64,000 nucleotides of DNA from Siphonodentalium dalli (taxonomy: Eukaryota; Mollusca; Scaphopoda; Gadilida; Siphonodentaliidae), in the NCBI GenBank assembly GCA_032622095.1, contig CP136068.1:112791546-112855545 (forward strand). Reading direction: 5' to 3'. Below are positions 11,668 to 25,604 of the stretch, piece by piece; position 1 is the stretch's first letter; each line of letters starts with the position of its first letter. A program made the translations under genes and the position numbers. Under the pieces are notes generated by a model. That model was not told the DNA's origin and searched no databases. It saw only the letters and a list, made by a program, of their open reading frames with translations.

Positions 11668-14600
11668 TTATTTGGCCATATCGCATCTGTGAACATATGT
11701 GCGGAAATATCGGTGACATTTGTGATCGCCCGTGTGACTGTAGATGGGTTCTATAAATATGTGATGCATTTTTGTCACATTGGGGATTTTCTCGAATTTA
11801 GTATTCGTGAGAAATCTGAATAACACGTCCTTTTTGAACTGGTTTTCACGGATCGGTGATTTGACAACGAGGGTGGGTGGCGGCCTCAAATACCCATAGA
11901 TACATCCCACCCTCACAGAAATGGGGAGGGGTGCCACCCAATTGATTACTCTCTATATTATAATAATAGCTATGATATCCGGCCTAATCCGGGTTTTCCG
12001 AACGAGATTTCTTGGATCGGTCGATTACATAAGGTGGACGGTGGCCATATAAACGTCCACACATAATTCGGTGTCGCAATGTCCAAAGAATTCGCAGTGA
12101 CAGCGTTTTACGTAAAATCGCGATCGGTTTTGCTGAATCCTGGCTCGCATATATGGTAGCCAGGTTAGAAATGATTGAACTGTAGTGCCCTCTGTGTGCC
12201 CTTAATGGGACAAATCCCCAATTATAATTATCAATAATTGCAAAAGCAAGGCGGCACAATACAATAGTGTCCATTTAACTTAATAATTGTCCACAATAGA
12301 GGGCACACCAATCGATTCCCCATTGAAACGAAACCCGACAAATTCCCCAATATCGCATAAGATTGACTCCTATATATGGTAGCTACCTAGGGTTTAGTTT
12401 TGGTGGGGAATTGAAATAATAACTCAGATATTAGCGCTAATCGTGAGGTTATTTGGCCATATCGCATCTGTGAACATATGTGCGGAAATATCGGTGACAT
12501 TTGTGATCGACCGTGTGACTGTAGATGGGTTCTATAAATATGGGATGCATTTTTGTCACATTGGGGATTTTCTCGAATTTAGTATTCGTGGGAAATCGGA
12601 ATAACACGTCCTTTTTGAACGGGTTTTCACGGATTGGTGATTCGACAACGAGGGTGGGTGGCGGCCTCAAATACCCATAGATACATCCCACCCTCACAGA
12701 AATGGGGAGGGGTGCCACCCAATTGATTACTCTCTATATTATAATAATAGCTATGATATCCGGCCTAATCCGGGTTTTCCGAACGAGATTTCTTGGATCG
12801 GTCGATTACATAAGGTGGACGGTGGCCATATAAACGTCCACTCATAATTTGGTGTCGCAATGTCCAAAGAATTCGCAGTGACAGCGTTTTACGTAAAATC
12901 GCGATCGGTTTTGCTGAATCCTGGCTTGCATATATGGTCGCCAGGTTAGAAATGATTGAACTGTAGTGCCCTCTGTGTGCCATTAATGGGACAAATCCCC
13001 AATTATAATTATCAATAATTGCAAAAGCAAGGCGGCACAATACAATAGTGTCCATTTAACTTAATAATTGTCCACAATAGAGGGCACACTAATCGATTCC
13101 CCATTGAAACGAAACCCGACAAATTCCCCAATAACGCATAAGATTGACTCCTATATATGGTAGCTACCTAGGGTTTAGTTTTGGTGGGGAATTGAAATAA
13201 TAACTGAGATATTAGCGCTAATCGTGAGGTTATTTGGCCATATCGCATCTGTGAACATATGTGCGGAAATATCGGTTACATTTGTGATCGCCCGTGTGAC
13301 TGTAGATGGGTTCTATAAATATGGGATGCATTTTTGTCACATTGGGGATTTTCTCGAATTTAGTATTCGTGGGAAATCGGAATAACGCGTCCTTTTTTAA
13401 CGGGTTTTATCGGATCGGTGATTTGACAACGAGGGTGGGTGGCGGCCTCAAATACCCATAGATACATCCCACCCTCACAGAAATGGGGAGGGGTGCCACC
13501 CAATTGATTACTCTCTATATTATAATAATAGCTATGATATCCGGCCTAATCCGGGTTTTCCGAACGAGATTTCTTGGATCGGTCGATTACATAAGGTGGA
13601 CGGTGGCCATATAAACGTCCACTCATAATTTGGTGTAGCAATGTCCAAAGAATTCGCAGTGACAGCGTTTTACGTAAAATCGCGATCGGTTTTGCTGAAT
13701 CCTGGCTCGCATATATGGTCGCCAGGTTAGAAATGATTGAACTGTAGTGCCCTTCTGTGTGCCCTTAATAGGACAAATCCCCAATTATAATTATCAATAA
13801 TTGCAAAAGCAAGGCGGCACAATACAATAGTGTCCATTTAACTTAATAATTGTCCACAATAGAGGACACACCAGTCGATTCCCCATTGAAACGAAACCCG
13901 ACAAATTCCCCAATATCGCATAAGATTGACTCCTATATATGGTAGCTACCTAGGGTTTAGTTTTGGTGGGGAATTGAAATAATAACTAAGATATTAGCGC
14001 TAATCGTGAGGTTATTTGGCCATATCGCATCTGTGAACATATGTGCGGAAATATCGGTGACATTTGTGATCGCCCGTGTGACTGTAGATGGGTTCTATAA
14101 ATATGTGATGCATTTTTGTCACATTGGGGATTTTCTCGAATTTAGTATTCGTGAGAAATCGGAATAACACGTCCTTTTTGAACTGGTTTTCACGGATCGG
14201 TGATTTGACAACGAGGGTGGGTGGCGGCCTCAAATACCCATAGATACATCCCACCCTCACAGAAATGGGGAGGGGTGCCACCCAATTGATTACTCTCTAT
14301 ATTATAATAATAGCTATGATATCCGGCCTAATCCGGGTTTTCCGAACGAGATTTCTTGGATCGGTCGATTACATAAGGTGGACGGTGGCCATATAAACGT
14401 CCACACATAATTCGGTGTCGCAATGTCCAAAGAATTCGCAGTGACAGCGTTTTACGTAAAATCGCGATCGGTTTTGCTGAATCCTGGCCCGCATATATGG
14501 TAGCCAGGTTAGAAATGATTGAACTGTAGTGCCCTCTGTGCGCCCTTAATGGGACAAATCCCCAATTATAATTATCAATAATTGCAAAAGCAAGGCGGCA

Positions 14601-16354
14601 CAATACAATAGTGTCCATTTAACTTAATAATTGTCCACAATAGAGGGCACACCAATCGATTCCCCATTGAAACGAAACCCGACAAATTCCCCAATATCGC
14701 ATAAGATTGACTCCTATATATGGTAGCTACCTAGGGTTTAGTTTTGGTGGGGAATTGAAATAATAACTCAGATATTAGCGCTAATCGTGAGGTTATTTGG
14801 CCATATCGCATCTGTGAACATATGTTCGGAAATATCGGTGACATTTGTGATCGACCGTGTGACTGTAGATGGGTTCTATAAATATGGGATGCATTTTTGT
14901 CACATTGGGGATTTTCTCGAATTTAGTATTCGTGGGAAATCGGAATAACACGTCCTTTTTGAACGGGTTTTCACGGATTGGTGATTTGACAACGAGGGTG
15001 GGTGGCGGCCTCAAATACCCATAGATACATCCCACCCTCACAGAAATGGGGAGGGGTGCCACCCAATTGATTACTCTCTATATTATAATAATAGCTATGA
15101 TATCCGGCCTAATCCGGGTTTTCCGAACGAGATTTCTTGGATCGGTCGATTACATAAGGTGGACGGTGGCCATATAAACGTCCACTCATAATTTGGTGTC
15201 GCAATGTCCAAAGAATTCGCAGTGACAGCGTTTTACGTAAAATCGCGATCGGTTTTGCTGAATCCTGGCTCGCATATATGGTCGCCAGGTTAGAAATGAT
15301 TGAACTGTAGTGCCCTCTGTGTGCCCTTATTGGGACAAATCCCCAATTATAATTATCAATAATTGCAAAAGCAAGGCGGCACAATACAATAGTGTCCATT
15401 TAACTTAATAATTGTCCACAATAGAGGGCACACCAATCGATTCCCCATTGAAACGAAACCCGACAAATTCCCCAATAACGCATAAGATTGACTCCTATAT
15501 ATGGTAGCTACCTAGGGTTTAGTTTTGGTGGGGAATTGAAATAATAACTGAGATATTAGCGCTAATCGTGAGGTTATTTGGCCATATCGCATCTGTGAAC
15601 ATATGTGCGGAAATATCGGTGAGATTTGTGATCGCCCGTGTGACTGTAGATGGGTTCTATAAATATGGGATGCATTTTTGTCACATTGGGGATTTTCTCG
15701 AATTTAGTATTCGTGGGAAATCGGAATAACACGTCCTTTTTTAACGGGTTTTATCGGATCGGTGATTTGACAACGAGGGTGGGTGGCGGCCTCAAATACC
15801 CATAGATACATCCCACCCTCACAGAAATGGGGAGGGGTGCCACCCAATTGATTACTCTCTATATTATAATAATCGCTATGATATCCGGCCTAATCCGGGT
15901 TTTCCGAACGAGATTTCTTGGATCGGTCGATTACATAAGGTGGACGGTGGCCATATAAACGTCCACTCATAATTTGGTGTCGCAATGTCCAAAGAATTCG
16001 CAGTGACAGCGTTTTACGTAAAATCGCGATCGGTTTTGCTGAATCCTGGCTCGCATATATGGTAGCCAGGTTAGAAATGATTGAACTGTAGTGCCCTCTG
16101 TGCGCCCTTAATGGGACAAATCCCCAATTAAAATTATCAATAATTGCAAAAGCAAGGCGGCACAATACAATAGTGTCCATTTAACTTTATAATTGTCCAC
16201 AATAGAGGGCACACCAATCGATTCCCCATTGAAACGAAACCCGACAAATTCCCCAATATCGCATAAGATTGACTCCTATATATGATAGCTACCTAGGGTT
16301 TAATTTTGGTGGGGAATTGAAATAATAACTGAGATATTAGCGCTAATCGTGAGG
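11668..16354. repeat. Trimeric higher-order repeat (about 2,344 bp), two copies
   Basis: Five independent variants recur at three-monomer spacing: TATGTGATGCA (about 11760 and 14104), ACACATAATTCGG (about 12059 and 14402), CACGGATTGGTG (about 12629 and 14974), CCAATAACGCATAAG (about 13131 and 15474) and TTTTATCGGATCGG (about 13408 and 15750). This implies a change of higher-order periodicity within one array. Confidence 0.85.
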
Positions 16355-18965
16355 TTATTTGGCCATATCGCATCTGTGAACATATGTGCGGAAATATCGG
16401 TGACATTTGTGATCGCCCGTGTGACTGTAGATGGGTTCTATAAATATGGGAAGCATTTTTGTCACATTGGGGATTTTCTCGAATTTAGTATTCGTGAGAA
16501 ATCGGAATAACACGTCCTTTTTGAACTGGTTTTCACGGATCGGTGATTTGACAACGAGGGTGGGTGGCGGCCTCAAATACCCATAGATACATCCCACCCT
16601 CACAGAAATGGGGAGGGGTGCCACCCAATTGATTACTCTCTATATTATAATAATAGCTATGATATCCGGCCTAATCCGGGTTTTCCGAACGAGATTTCTT
16701 GGATCGGTCGATTACATAAGGTGGACGGTGGCCATATAAACGTCCACTCATAATTTGGTGTCGCAATGTCCAAAGAATTCGCAGTGACAGCGTTTTACGT
16801 AAAATCGCGATCGGTTTTGCTGAATCCTGGCTCGCATATATGGTAGCCAGGTTAGAAATGATTGAACTGTAGTGCCCTCTGTGCGCCCTTAATGGGACAA
16901 ATCCCCAATTAAAATTATCAATAATTGCAAAAGCAAGGCGGCACAATACAATAGTGTCCATTTAACTTAATAATTGTCCACAATACAGGGCACACCAATC
17001 GATTCCCCATTGAAACGAAACCCGACAAATTCCCCAATATCGCGTAAGATTGACTCGTATATATGGTAGCTACCTAGGGTTTAGTTTTGGTGGGGAATTG
17101 AAATAATAACTGAGATATTAGCGCTAATCGTGAGGTTATTTGGCCATATCGTATCTGTGAACATATGTGCGGAAATATCGGTGACATTTGTGATCGCCCG
17201 TGTGACTGTAGATGGGTTCTATAAATATGGGATGCATTTTTGTCACATTGGGGATTTTCTCGAATTTAGTATTCGTGAGAAATCGGAATAACACGTCCTT
17301 TTTGAACTGGTTTTAACGGATCGGTGATTTGACAACGAGACTGGGTGGCGGCCTCAAATACCCATAGATACATCCCACCCTCACATACATGGGGAGGGGT
17401 GCCACCCAATTGATTACTCTCTATATTATAATAATAGCTATGATATCCGGCCTAATCCGGGTTTTCCGAACGAGATTTCTTGGATCGGTCGATTACATAA
17501 GGTGGACGGTGGCCATATAAACGTCCACTCATAATTTGGTGTCGCAATGTCCAAAGAATTCGCAGTGACAGCGTTTTACGTAAAATCGCGATCGGTTTTG
17601 CTGAATCCTGGCTCGCATATATGGTAGCCAGGTTAGAAATGATTGAACTGTAGTGCCCTCTGTGCGCCCTTAATGGGACAAATCCTCAATTAAAATTATC
17701 AATAATTGCAAAAGCAAGGCGGCACAATACAATAGTGTCCATTTAACTTAATAATTGTCCACAATAGAGGGCACACCAATCGATTCCCCATTGAAACGAA
17801 ACCCGACAAATTCCCCAATATCGCATAAGATGGACTCCTATATATGGTAGCTACCTAGGGTTTAGTTTTGGTGGGGAATTGAAATAATAACTCAGATATT
17901 AGCGCTAATCGTGAGGTTATTTGGCCATATCGCATCTGTGAACATATGTGCGGAAATATCGGTGACATTTGTGATCGCCCGTGTGACTGTAGATGGGTTC
18001 TATAAATATTGGATGCATTTTTGTCACATTGGGGATTTTCTCGAATTTAGTATTCGTGGGAAATCGGAATAACACGTCCCTTTTGAACGGGTTTTCACGG
18101 ATCGGTGATTTGACAACGAGGGTGGGTGGCGGCCTCAAATACCCATAGATACATCCCACCCTCACAGAAATGGGGGGGGGGGGGGTCCCACCCAATTGAT
18201 TACTCTCTATATCATAATAAAAGCGATGATATCCGGCCTAATCCGGGTTCTTCCGAACGAGATTTCTTGGATCGGTCGATTACATAAGGTGGACGGTGGC
18301 CATATAAACGTCCACTCATAATTTGGTGTCGCAATGTCCAACGAATTCGCAGTGACAGCGTTTTACGTAAAATCGCGATCGGTTTTGCTGAATCCTTGCT
18401 CGCATATATGGTAGCCAGGTTAGAAATGATTGAACTGTAGTGCCCTCTGTGCGCCCTTAATGGGACAAAACCCCACTTAAAATGATCAATAACTGCAAAA
18501 GCAAGGCTGCACAATACAATAGCGTCCATTTAACTTAATAATTGTCCACAATAGAGGGCACACCAATCAATTCCCCATTGAAACGAAACCCGACAAATTC
18601 CCCAATATCGCATAAGATTGACTCCTATATATGGTAGCTACCTAGGGTTTAGTTTTGGTGGGGAATTGAAATAATAACTCACATATTAGCGCTAATCGTG
18701 AGGTTATTTGGCCATATCGCATCTGTGAACATATGTGCGGAAGTATCGGTGATATTTATGATCGCCCAGTGTGACCGTGTAGCCTACCTCCCACGGGTGA
18801 TGATGGTGGTTGGTGTGTGTAGGGTGTGTTTGTGACAGGCCACCTACTCATACCGCCAAATCGGTCGAAATCCGTAACGTTCTCGAAAATGGTCCATACC
18901 ACATGCTCATGCACCACCTTGGGGTGTACCCCCGTGGTAAAGGATGGGGGTCTGGGTGTTTCTAG

Positions 18966-19995
18966 TTTGTATTTGTGGCTGGCCGCCCACCCACGCCGTC
19001 AAGTCAGTTGAAATCCTTACCGTTCTCTAAAATGGTCCATACCCCATTTTCACCCCTCGGGTGGTACCCACGGTGGTGATGGGGGTGCGATCGTGTGTTT
19101 CTATGGTGTATTTGGGTAAGCCACCCACCCGTGCCGTCAAATCGGTTGAAGTCCTTACCTTTCTCGAAATGGTCCATACCCCATTTTTATCTCCTCGGTG
19201 TGGTATCGCCGGGTTGATAGGTGGGGATCGGGGAGTTTACAGGGTCTATTTTGGGCGGGTCACCAACACATGCCGTCAAATTGGTTGAAATCTTTACCGT
19301 TCTCGAAAATGATCCATACCCCATGTTACCCCCTCGTGTGGTAGCATACCTCCCGTGGGTGATGATGGGGGTCGGGACGTTTGCATGGCGTGTTTGTGGC
19401 GGGCAACACATTCATACCGTCAAATCGGTCGAAATCCTTACCGTTCTCGAAAATGGTCCATACCCCATTTTCACACCTCGGGGTGGTACCTCCGGGTGAT
19501 TGGAGGGGTCGGAGTGTTTCTAGGGTGGTGTTTTGGCGGGCCACCCTGCCATGTAGTCAAATCGGTCGAAATTCTTACCTTCTCGAAAATGGTCGATACA
19601 TGTTCCTCATTTTCACCCCTTGGGAGGTACCCCCAGCTGATAGGTTGGGTGGGGTTTTTCTATGGTGTATAGAGGCGGCCACCCACCCAAATGCCATAAA
19701 ATCGGTCGAAATCCGTACCGTTCTCGAAAATGGTCCATACCCAAAGTTTAACCCATAACATCAAATCGGTCGAAATCCTTACCGTTTGCGAAAATGGTCC
19801 ATACCTCATTTCCACCTCGGTTGGTACCCATGGGGTGATGGGTGGGGGAACGGGGTGTTTCTATAAAGTATTTGGTGTGGACCACCCACCCATACCGTGA
19901 AATTGGTTGAAATCCTTACCATTCTCGAAAATGGTCCGTACCCCATTTTCACCCCCCTCGGGTGGTACCCCCGGGGTGATGCGTGGGGATCGGGG
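18966..19995. repeat. Array-end block A, paralogous to 25605-26771
   Basis: This block matches 25605-26771 with unusual shared variants (CAAGTCAGTTG, TTCTCTAAAATGG, CTTTTTGGTA-free short units, TATAAAGTATTTGG). The offset is 6,639 bp at the left and about 137 bp more at the right, because the distal copy holds one additional unit (about 26103-26243). Confidence 0.8.
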
Positions 19996-20818
19996 TATTT
20001 CCAGGGTGTATTTGGGGTGGGCCACCCACTCATGCCGTTAAATTGGTGGGGTCGGGGGTTTCCTATGGTGTATTTGTGGCTGTCCACCGACCCATGCCGT
20101 CAAATCGGTCGAAATCCTTACCGTTCTCGATAATGTTCCATACCCCATTTTCACCCCCTCGGGCTGGTACCTCCGGGCTGATTGGTGGGGTCGGGGTGTT
20201 TCTATGGTGTATTTGGGGTGGGCCACCCACCCATGCCATCAAATCGGTTGAAGTCCTTATCTTTCTCGAAAATGGTCCATACCCCATTTTCATCTCGGGG
20301 TGGCCACCGACACATGCCGTCAAATCGGTCGAAATCCTTACAATTCTCGAAAATGGTCCATACCCACCCCCTCGGGCTGGTACCTCCGTTGGTGATTGGT
20401 GGTGTCGGGGTGTTTCGAGGGTGTGGGTTTGGCGAGCCACCCTCCCATCTAGTCAAATCGGTCGAAATACTTAACGTTCTCGAAAATGGTCCATACCCAA
20501 TGTTCACCCCCTTGGAGTGTTACCCCCCCCCCCGGGTGATGGGTGGGGTTCGGGTGTTTCTAGGTTGTATTTTGGGCGGGCCACCCACCCATGACGTCAA
20601 ATCGGTCGAAATCCTTACCGTTCTCGAAAATGGTCTATACCCCATGTTCACCCCTCGGTTGGTAACCCCCATGTTGTGGGGTGTTTATATTGTGTATTTG
20701 GGGTGTGCCACCCGTCCAAAACGTCAAATCGGTTGAAATCCTTACCGTTCTCGAATATTGTCCATACTCCATTTTTACCACCTCGGGGTGGTACCCCAGG
20801 GGATGATGGTTGGGGTAT

Positions 20819-22904
20819 GTCTGTTTCTAGTGTGTATTTGTGGCTGGCCACCCACCCACGCCGTCAAATCAGTTGAAATCCTTAACGTTCTCAAAAATGG
20901 TCAATACCCCATATTTACCCCCTTGGGTGGTAGCCTACCTCCCACGGGTGATGATGGGGGTTGGGTGTGTGTAGGGTGTGTTTGTGGCAGGCCACCCACT
21001 CATACCGCCAAATCGGTCGAAATCCGTAACGTTCTCGAAAATGGTCCAGACCACATGCTCACCACCTTTGGATTTACCCCCGTGGTGCTGGATGGGGGTC
21101 TGGGTGTTTCTAGGGTGTATTTGGGGCGGGTCACCGACCCATGCCGTCAAATCGGTCGAAATCTTTTCCGTTGTCGAAAATATTCCATACCCCATTTTCA
21201 CAACCCTCGGGCGGGTACCACCTGGGTGATTGGTGGGGTCGGGGGTTTCCTAGGGTGTATTTGTGGCTGGCCACCGACCCATGCCGTCAAATCGGTCGAA
21301 ATCCTTACCGTTCTCGAAAATGTTCCATACCCCATTTTCACCCCATCGGGCTGGTACCTCCGGGCTGATTGGTGGCGTCGGGGTGTTTCTATGGTGTATT
21401 TGGGTGGGCCACCCACCCATGCCATCAAATCGGTTGAAGTCCTTACCTTTCTCGAAAATGGTCCATACCTCATTTCCACCTCAGTTGGTACCCCCGGGGT
21501 GATGGGTGGGGGATCGGGGTGTTTCTATAAAGTATTTGGTGTGGACCACCCACCCATACCGTGAAATTAGTTGAAATCCTTACCATTCTCGAAAATGGTC
21601 CATACCCCATTTTCACCCCCCTCGGGTGGTACCCCCGGGGTGATGGGTGGGGATCGGGGTATTTCCAGGGTGTATTTGGGGTGGGCCACCCACTCATGCC
21701 GTTAAATTGGTGGGGTCGGGGGTTTCCTATGGTGTATTTGTTGCTGTCCACCAACCCATGCCGTCAAATCGGTCGAAATCCTTACCGTTCTCGAAAATGT
21801 TCCATACCCCATTTTCACCCCCTCGGGCTGGTACATCCGGGCTGATTGGTGGGGTCGGGGTGTTTCTATGGTGTATTTGGGGTGTGCCACCCACCCATGC
21901 CATCAAATCGGTTGAAGTCCTTACCTTTCTCGAAAATGGTCCATACCCCATTTTCATCTCGGGGTGGCCACCGACATATGCCGTCAAATCGGTCGAAATT
22001 CTTACAATTCTCGAAAATGGTCCATACCTCATTTTCACCCCCTCGGGTTGGTACCTCCGGTGATGATTTGTGGTGTCGGGGTGTTTCGAGGGTGTGGTTT
22101 TGGCGGGCCACCCTCCCATCTAGTCAAATCGGTCGAAATACTTACCGTTCTCGAAAATGGTCCATACCTAATGTTCACCCCTCGGTTGGTAACCCCCATG
22201 TTGTGGGGTGTTTCTATTGTGTATTTGGGGTGTGCCACCCGCCCATAACGTCAAATCGGTTGAAATCCTTACCGTTCTCGAATATTGTCCATACTCCATG
22301 TTTACCCCCTCGGGGTGGTACCCCAGGGGATGATGTTGGGGTATGTCTGTTTCTAGTGTGTATTTGTGGCTGGCCACCCACCCACGCCGTCAAATCAGTT
22401 GAAATCCTTACCGTTCTCAAAAATGGTCCATACCCCATATTTACCCCCTTGGGTGGTAGCCTACCTCCCACGGGTGATGATGGGGGTTGGGTGTGTATAG
22501 GGTGTGTTTGTGGCAGGCCACCCACTCATACCGCCAAATCGGTCGAAATCCGTAACGTTCTCGAAAATGGTCCATACCACATGCTCACCACCTTGGGATT
22601 TACCCCCGTGGTGGAGGATGGGGGTCTGGGTGTTTCTAGGGTGTATTTGGGGCGGGTCACCGACCCATGCCGTCAAATCGGTCGAAATCTTTTCCGTTGT
22701 CGAAAATATTCCATACCCCATTTTCACCCCCTCGGGCGGGTACCACCGGGGTGATTGGTGGGGTCGAGGGTTTCCCAGGGTGTATTTGTGGCTGGCCACC
22801 GACCCATGCCGTCAAATCGGTCGAAATCCTTACCCCATTTTCACCCCATCGGGCTGGTACCTCCGGGCTGATTGGTGGCGTAGGGGTGTTTCTATGGTGT
22901 ATTT
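20819..22904. repeat. 2,086-bp tandem duplication, first copy
   Basis: The sequence beginning TCTGTTTCTAGTGTGTATTTG at 20819 recurs at 22905, and everything between is repeated at a constant 2,086-bp offset. The block spans about 15-16 of the 139-bp units, including the same truncated units (for example the shortened one near 22808 and 24894). Confidence 0.92.
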
Positions 22905-24990
22905 GTCTGTTTCTAGTGTGTATTTGTGGCTGGCCACCCACCCACGCCGTCAAATCAGTTGAAATCCTTAACGTTCTCAAAAATGGTCAATACCCCATAT
23001 TTACCCCCTTGGGTGGTAGCCTACCTCCCACGGGTGATGATGGGGGTTGGGTGTGTGTAGGGTGTGTTTGTGGCAGGCCACCCACTCATACCGCCAAATC
23101 GGTCGAAATCCGTAACGTTCTCGAAAATGGTCCAGACCACATGCTCACCACCTTGGGATTTACCCCCGTGGTGCTGGATGGGGGTCTGGGTGTTTCTAGG
23201 GTGTATTTGGGGCGGGTCACCGACCCATGCCGTCAAATCGGTCGAAATCTTTTCCGTTGTCGAAAATATTCCATACCCCATTTTCACAACCCTCGGGCGG
23301 GTACCACCTGGGTGATTGGTGGGGTCGGGGGTTTCCTAGGGTGTATTTGTGGCTGGCCACCGACCCATGCCGTCAAATCGGTCGAAATCCTTACCGTTCT
23401 CGAAAATGTTCCATACCCCATTTTCACCCCATCGGGCTGGTACCTCCGGGCTGATTGGTGGCGTCGGGGTGTTTCTATGGTGTATTTGGGTGGGCCACCC
23501 ACCCATGCCATCAAATCGGTTGAAGTCCTTACCTTTCTCGAAAATGGTCCATACCTCATTTCCACCTCAGTTGGTACCCCCGGGGTGATGGGTGGGGGAT
23601 CGGGGTGTTTCTATAAAGTATTTGGTGTGGACCACCCACCCATACCGTGAAATTAGTTGAAATCCTTACCATTCTCGAAAATGGTCCATACCCCATTTTC
23701 ACCCCCCTCGGGTGGTACCCCCGGGGTGATGGGTGGGGATCGGGGTATTTCCAGGGTGTATTTGGGGTGGGCCACCCACTCATGCCGTTAAATTGGTGGG
23801 GTCGGGGGTTTCCTATGGTGTATTTGTTGCTGTCCACCAACCCATGCCGTCAAATCGGTCGAAATCCTTACCGTTCTCGAAAATGTTCCATACCCCATTT
23901 TCACCCCCTCGGGCTGGTACATCCGGGCTGATTGGTGGGGTCGGGGTGTTTCTATGGTGTATTTGGGGTGTGCCACCCACCCATGCCATCAAATCGGTTG
24001 AAGTCCTTACCTTTCTCGAAAATGGTCCATACCCCATTTTCATCTCGGGGTGGCCACCGACACATGCCGTCAAATCGGTCGAAATTCTTACAATTCTCGA
24101 AAATGGTCCATACCTCATTTTCACCCCCTCGGGTTGGTACCTCCGGTGATGATTTGTGGTGTCGGGGTGTTTCGAGGGTGTGGTTTTGGCGGGCCACCCT
24201 CCCATCTAGTCAAATCGGTCGAAATACTTACCGTTCTCGAAAATGGTCCATACCTAATGTTCACCCCTCGGTTGGTAACCCCCATGTTGTGGGGTGTTTC
24301 TATTGTGTATTTGGGGTGTGCCACGCGCCCATAACGTCAAATCGGTTGAAATCCTTACCGTTCTCGAATATTGTCCATACTCCATGTTTACCCCCTCGGG
24401 GTGGTACCCCAGGGGATGATGTTGGGGTATGTCTGTTTCTAGTGTGTATTTGTGGCTGGCCACCCACCCACGCCGTCAAATCAGTTGAAATCCTTACCGT
24501 TCTCAAAAATGGTCCATACCCCATATTTACCCCCTTGGGTGGTAGCCTACCTCCCACGGGTGATGATGGGGGTTGGGTGTGTATAGGGTGTGTTTGTGGC
24601 AGGCCACCCACTCATACCGCCAAATCGGTCGAAATCCGTAACGTTCTCGAAAATGGTCCATACCACATGCTCACCACCTTGGGATTTACCCCCGTGGTGG
24701 AGGATGGGGGTCTGGGTGTTTCTAGGGTGTATTTGGGGCGGGTCACCGACCCATGCCGTCAAATCGGTCGAAATCTTTTCCGTTGTCGAAAATATTCCAT
24801 ACCCCATTTTCACCCCCTCGGGCGGGTACCACCGGGGTGATTGGTGGGGTCGAGGGTTTCCCAGGGTGTATTTGTGGCTGGCCACCGACCCATGCCGTCA
24901 AATCGGTCGAAATCCTTACCCCATTTTCACCCCATCGGGCTGGTACCTCCGGGCTGATTGGTGGCGTAGGGGTGTTTCTATGGTGTATTT
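22905..24990. repeat. 2,086-bp tandem duplication, second copy
   Basis: Nearly identical to 20819-22904; the few differences I noticed are single bases (for example near 21067, 21967, 22236 and their partners). The junction at 22904/22905 joins ATGGTGTATTTG to TCTGTTTCTAG, which is out of register with the normal unit, so it is a recombination breakpoint. The array resumes its ordinary phase after 24990. Confidence 0.92.
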
Positions 24991-25604
24991 GGGGTGGGCC
25001 ACCCACCCATGCCATCAAATCGGTTGAAGTCCTTACCTTTCTCGAAAATGTTCCATACCCCATTTTCATCTCGGGGTGGCCACCGACCTATGCCATCAAA
25101 TCGGTCGAAATCCTTACAATTCTCGAAAATGGTCCATACCCCATTTTCACTCCCTCGGGCTGCTACCTCCGGTGGTGATTGGTGGTGTCGGGGTGTTTCG
25201 AGTGTGTGGTTTTGGCGGGCCACCCTCCCATCTAGTCAAATCGGTCGAAATCCTTTCCTTTTCGAAAATGGTCGATACCTCATTTTCACCCCAGCTGACA
25301 GGTTGGTGTGGTTTTTCTGTGGTGTATTTGATGCGGGCCACCCACCCAAAATGCCGTCAAATCGGTCGAAATACTTACCGTTCTCGAAAATGATCCATAC
25401 CCAATGTTCACCCCCTTGGAGTGTTACCCCCCCCCCCCGGTGATGAGTGGGGTTCGGGTGTTTCTATGTTGTATTTTGGGCGGGCCACCCACCCATGACG
25501 TCAAATCGGTCGAAATCCTTACCGTTCTCGAATATTGTCCATACTCCATTTTACCCCCTCGGGTGGTACCCCATGGATGTTGGTTGGGGTAGGTGTGTTT
25601 CTAT

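Larger units (their letters stand above)
5723..18777. repeat. 781-bp satellite array, about 16.7 head-to-tail copies
   Basis: A block beginning GATATCCGGCCTAATCCGGG recurs every 780-782 bp from about 5723 to 18226, followed by a partial copy. Internal monomers are nearly identical. Both edge monomers are more divergent and share GGCTGCACAATACAA where internal copies have GGCGGCACAATACAA. Each monomer has two minus-strand open frames of 89 and 96 codons, but several copies break them (a TAA in the frame of the 13231 and 15574 monomers, a 1-bp insertion in the monomers at about 10420, 11202 and 13547), so I do not call genes. A 14-G run (18172-18185) lies in the last copy. Confidence 0.95.

Noticed and set aside
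5640-18529. 89- and 96-codon minus-strand frames in every 781-bp monomer
   Set aside because: Several monomers break them (in-frame TAA at 13.4 and 15.7 kb, 1-bp insertions near 10.63, 11.41 and 13.75 kb), and changes are not biased against replacement as far as I can see by eye. They follow from copy identity.
20758-25443. Long open frames (up to 327 codons) in the 139-bp satellite, resembling a repeat protein
   Set aside because: Equivalent frames are open on both strands and in several frames, contain frame jumps at unit-length changes and lack any domain. They follow from a stop-poor repeat whose period is often a multiple of three.
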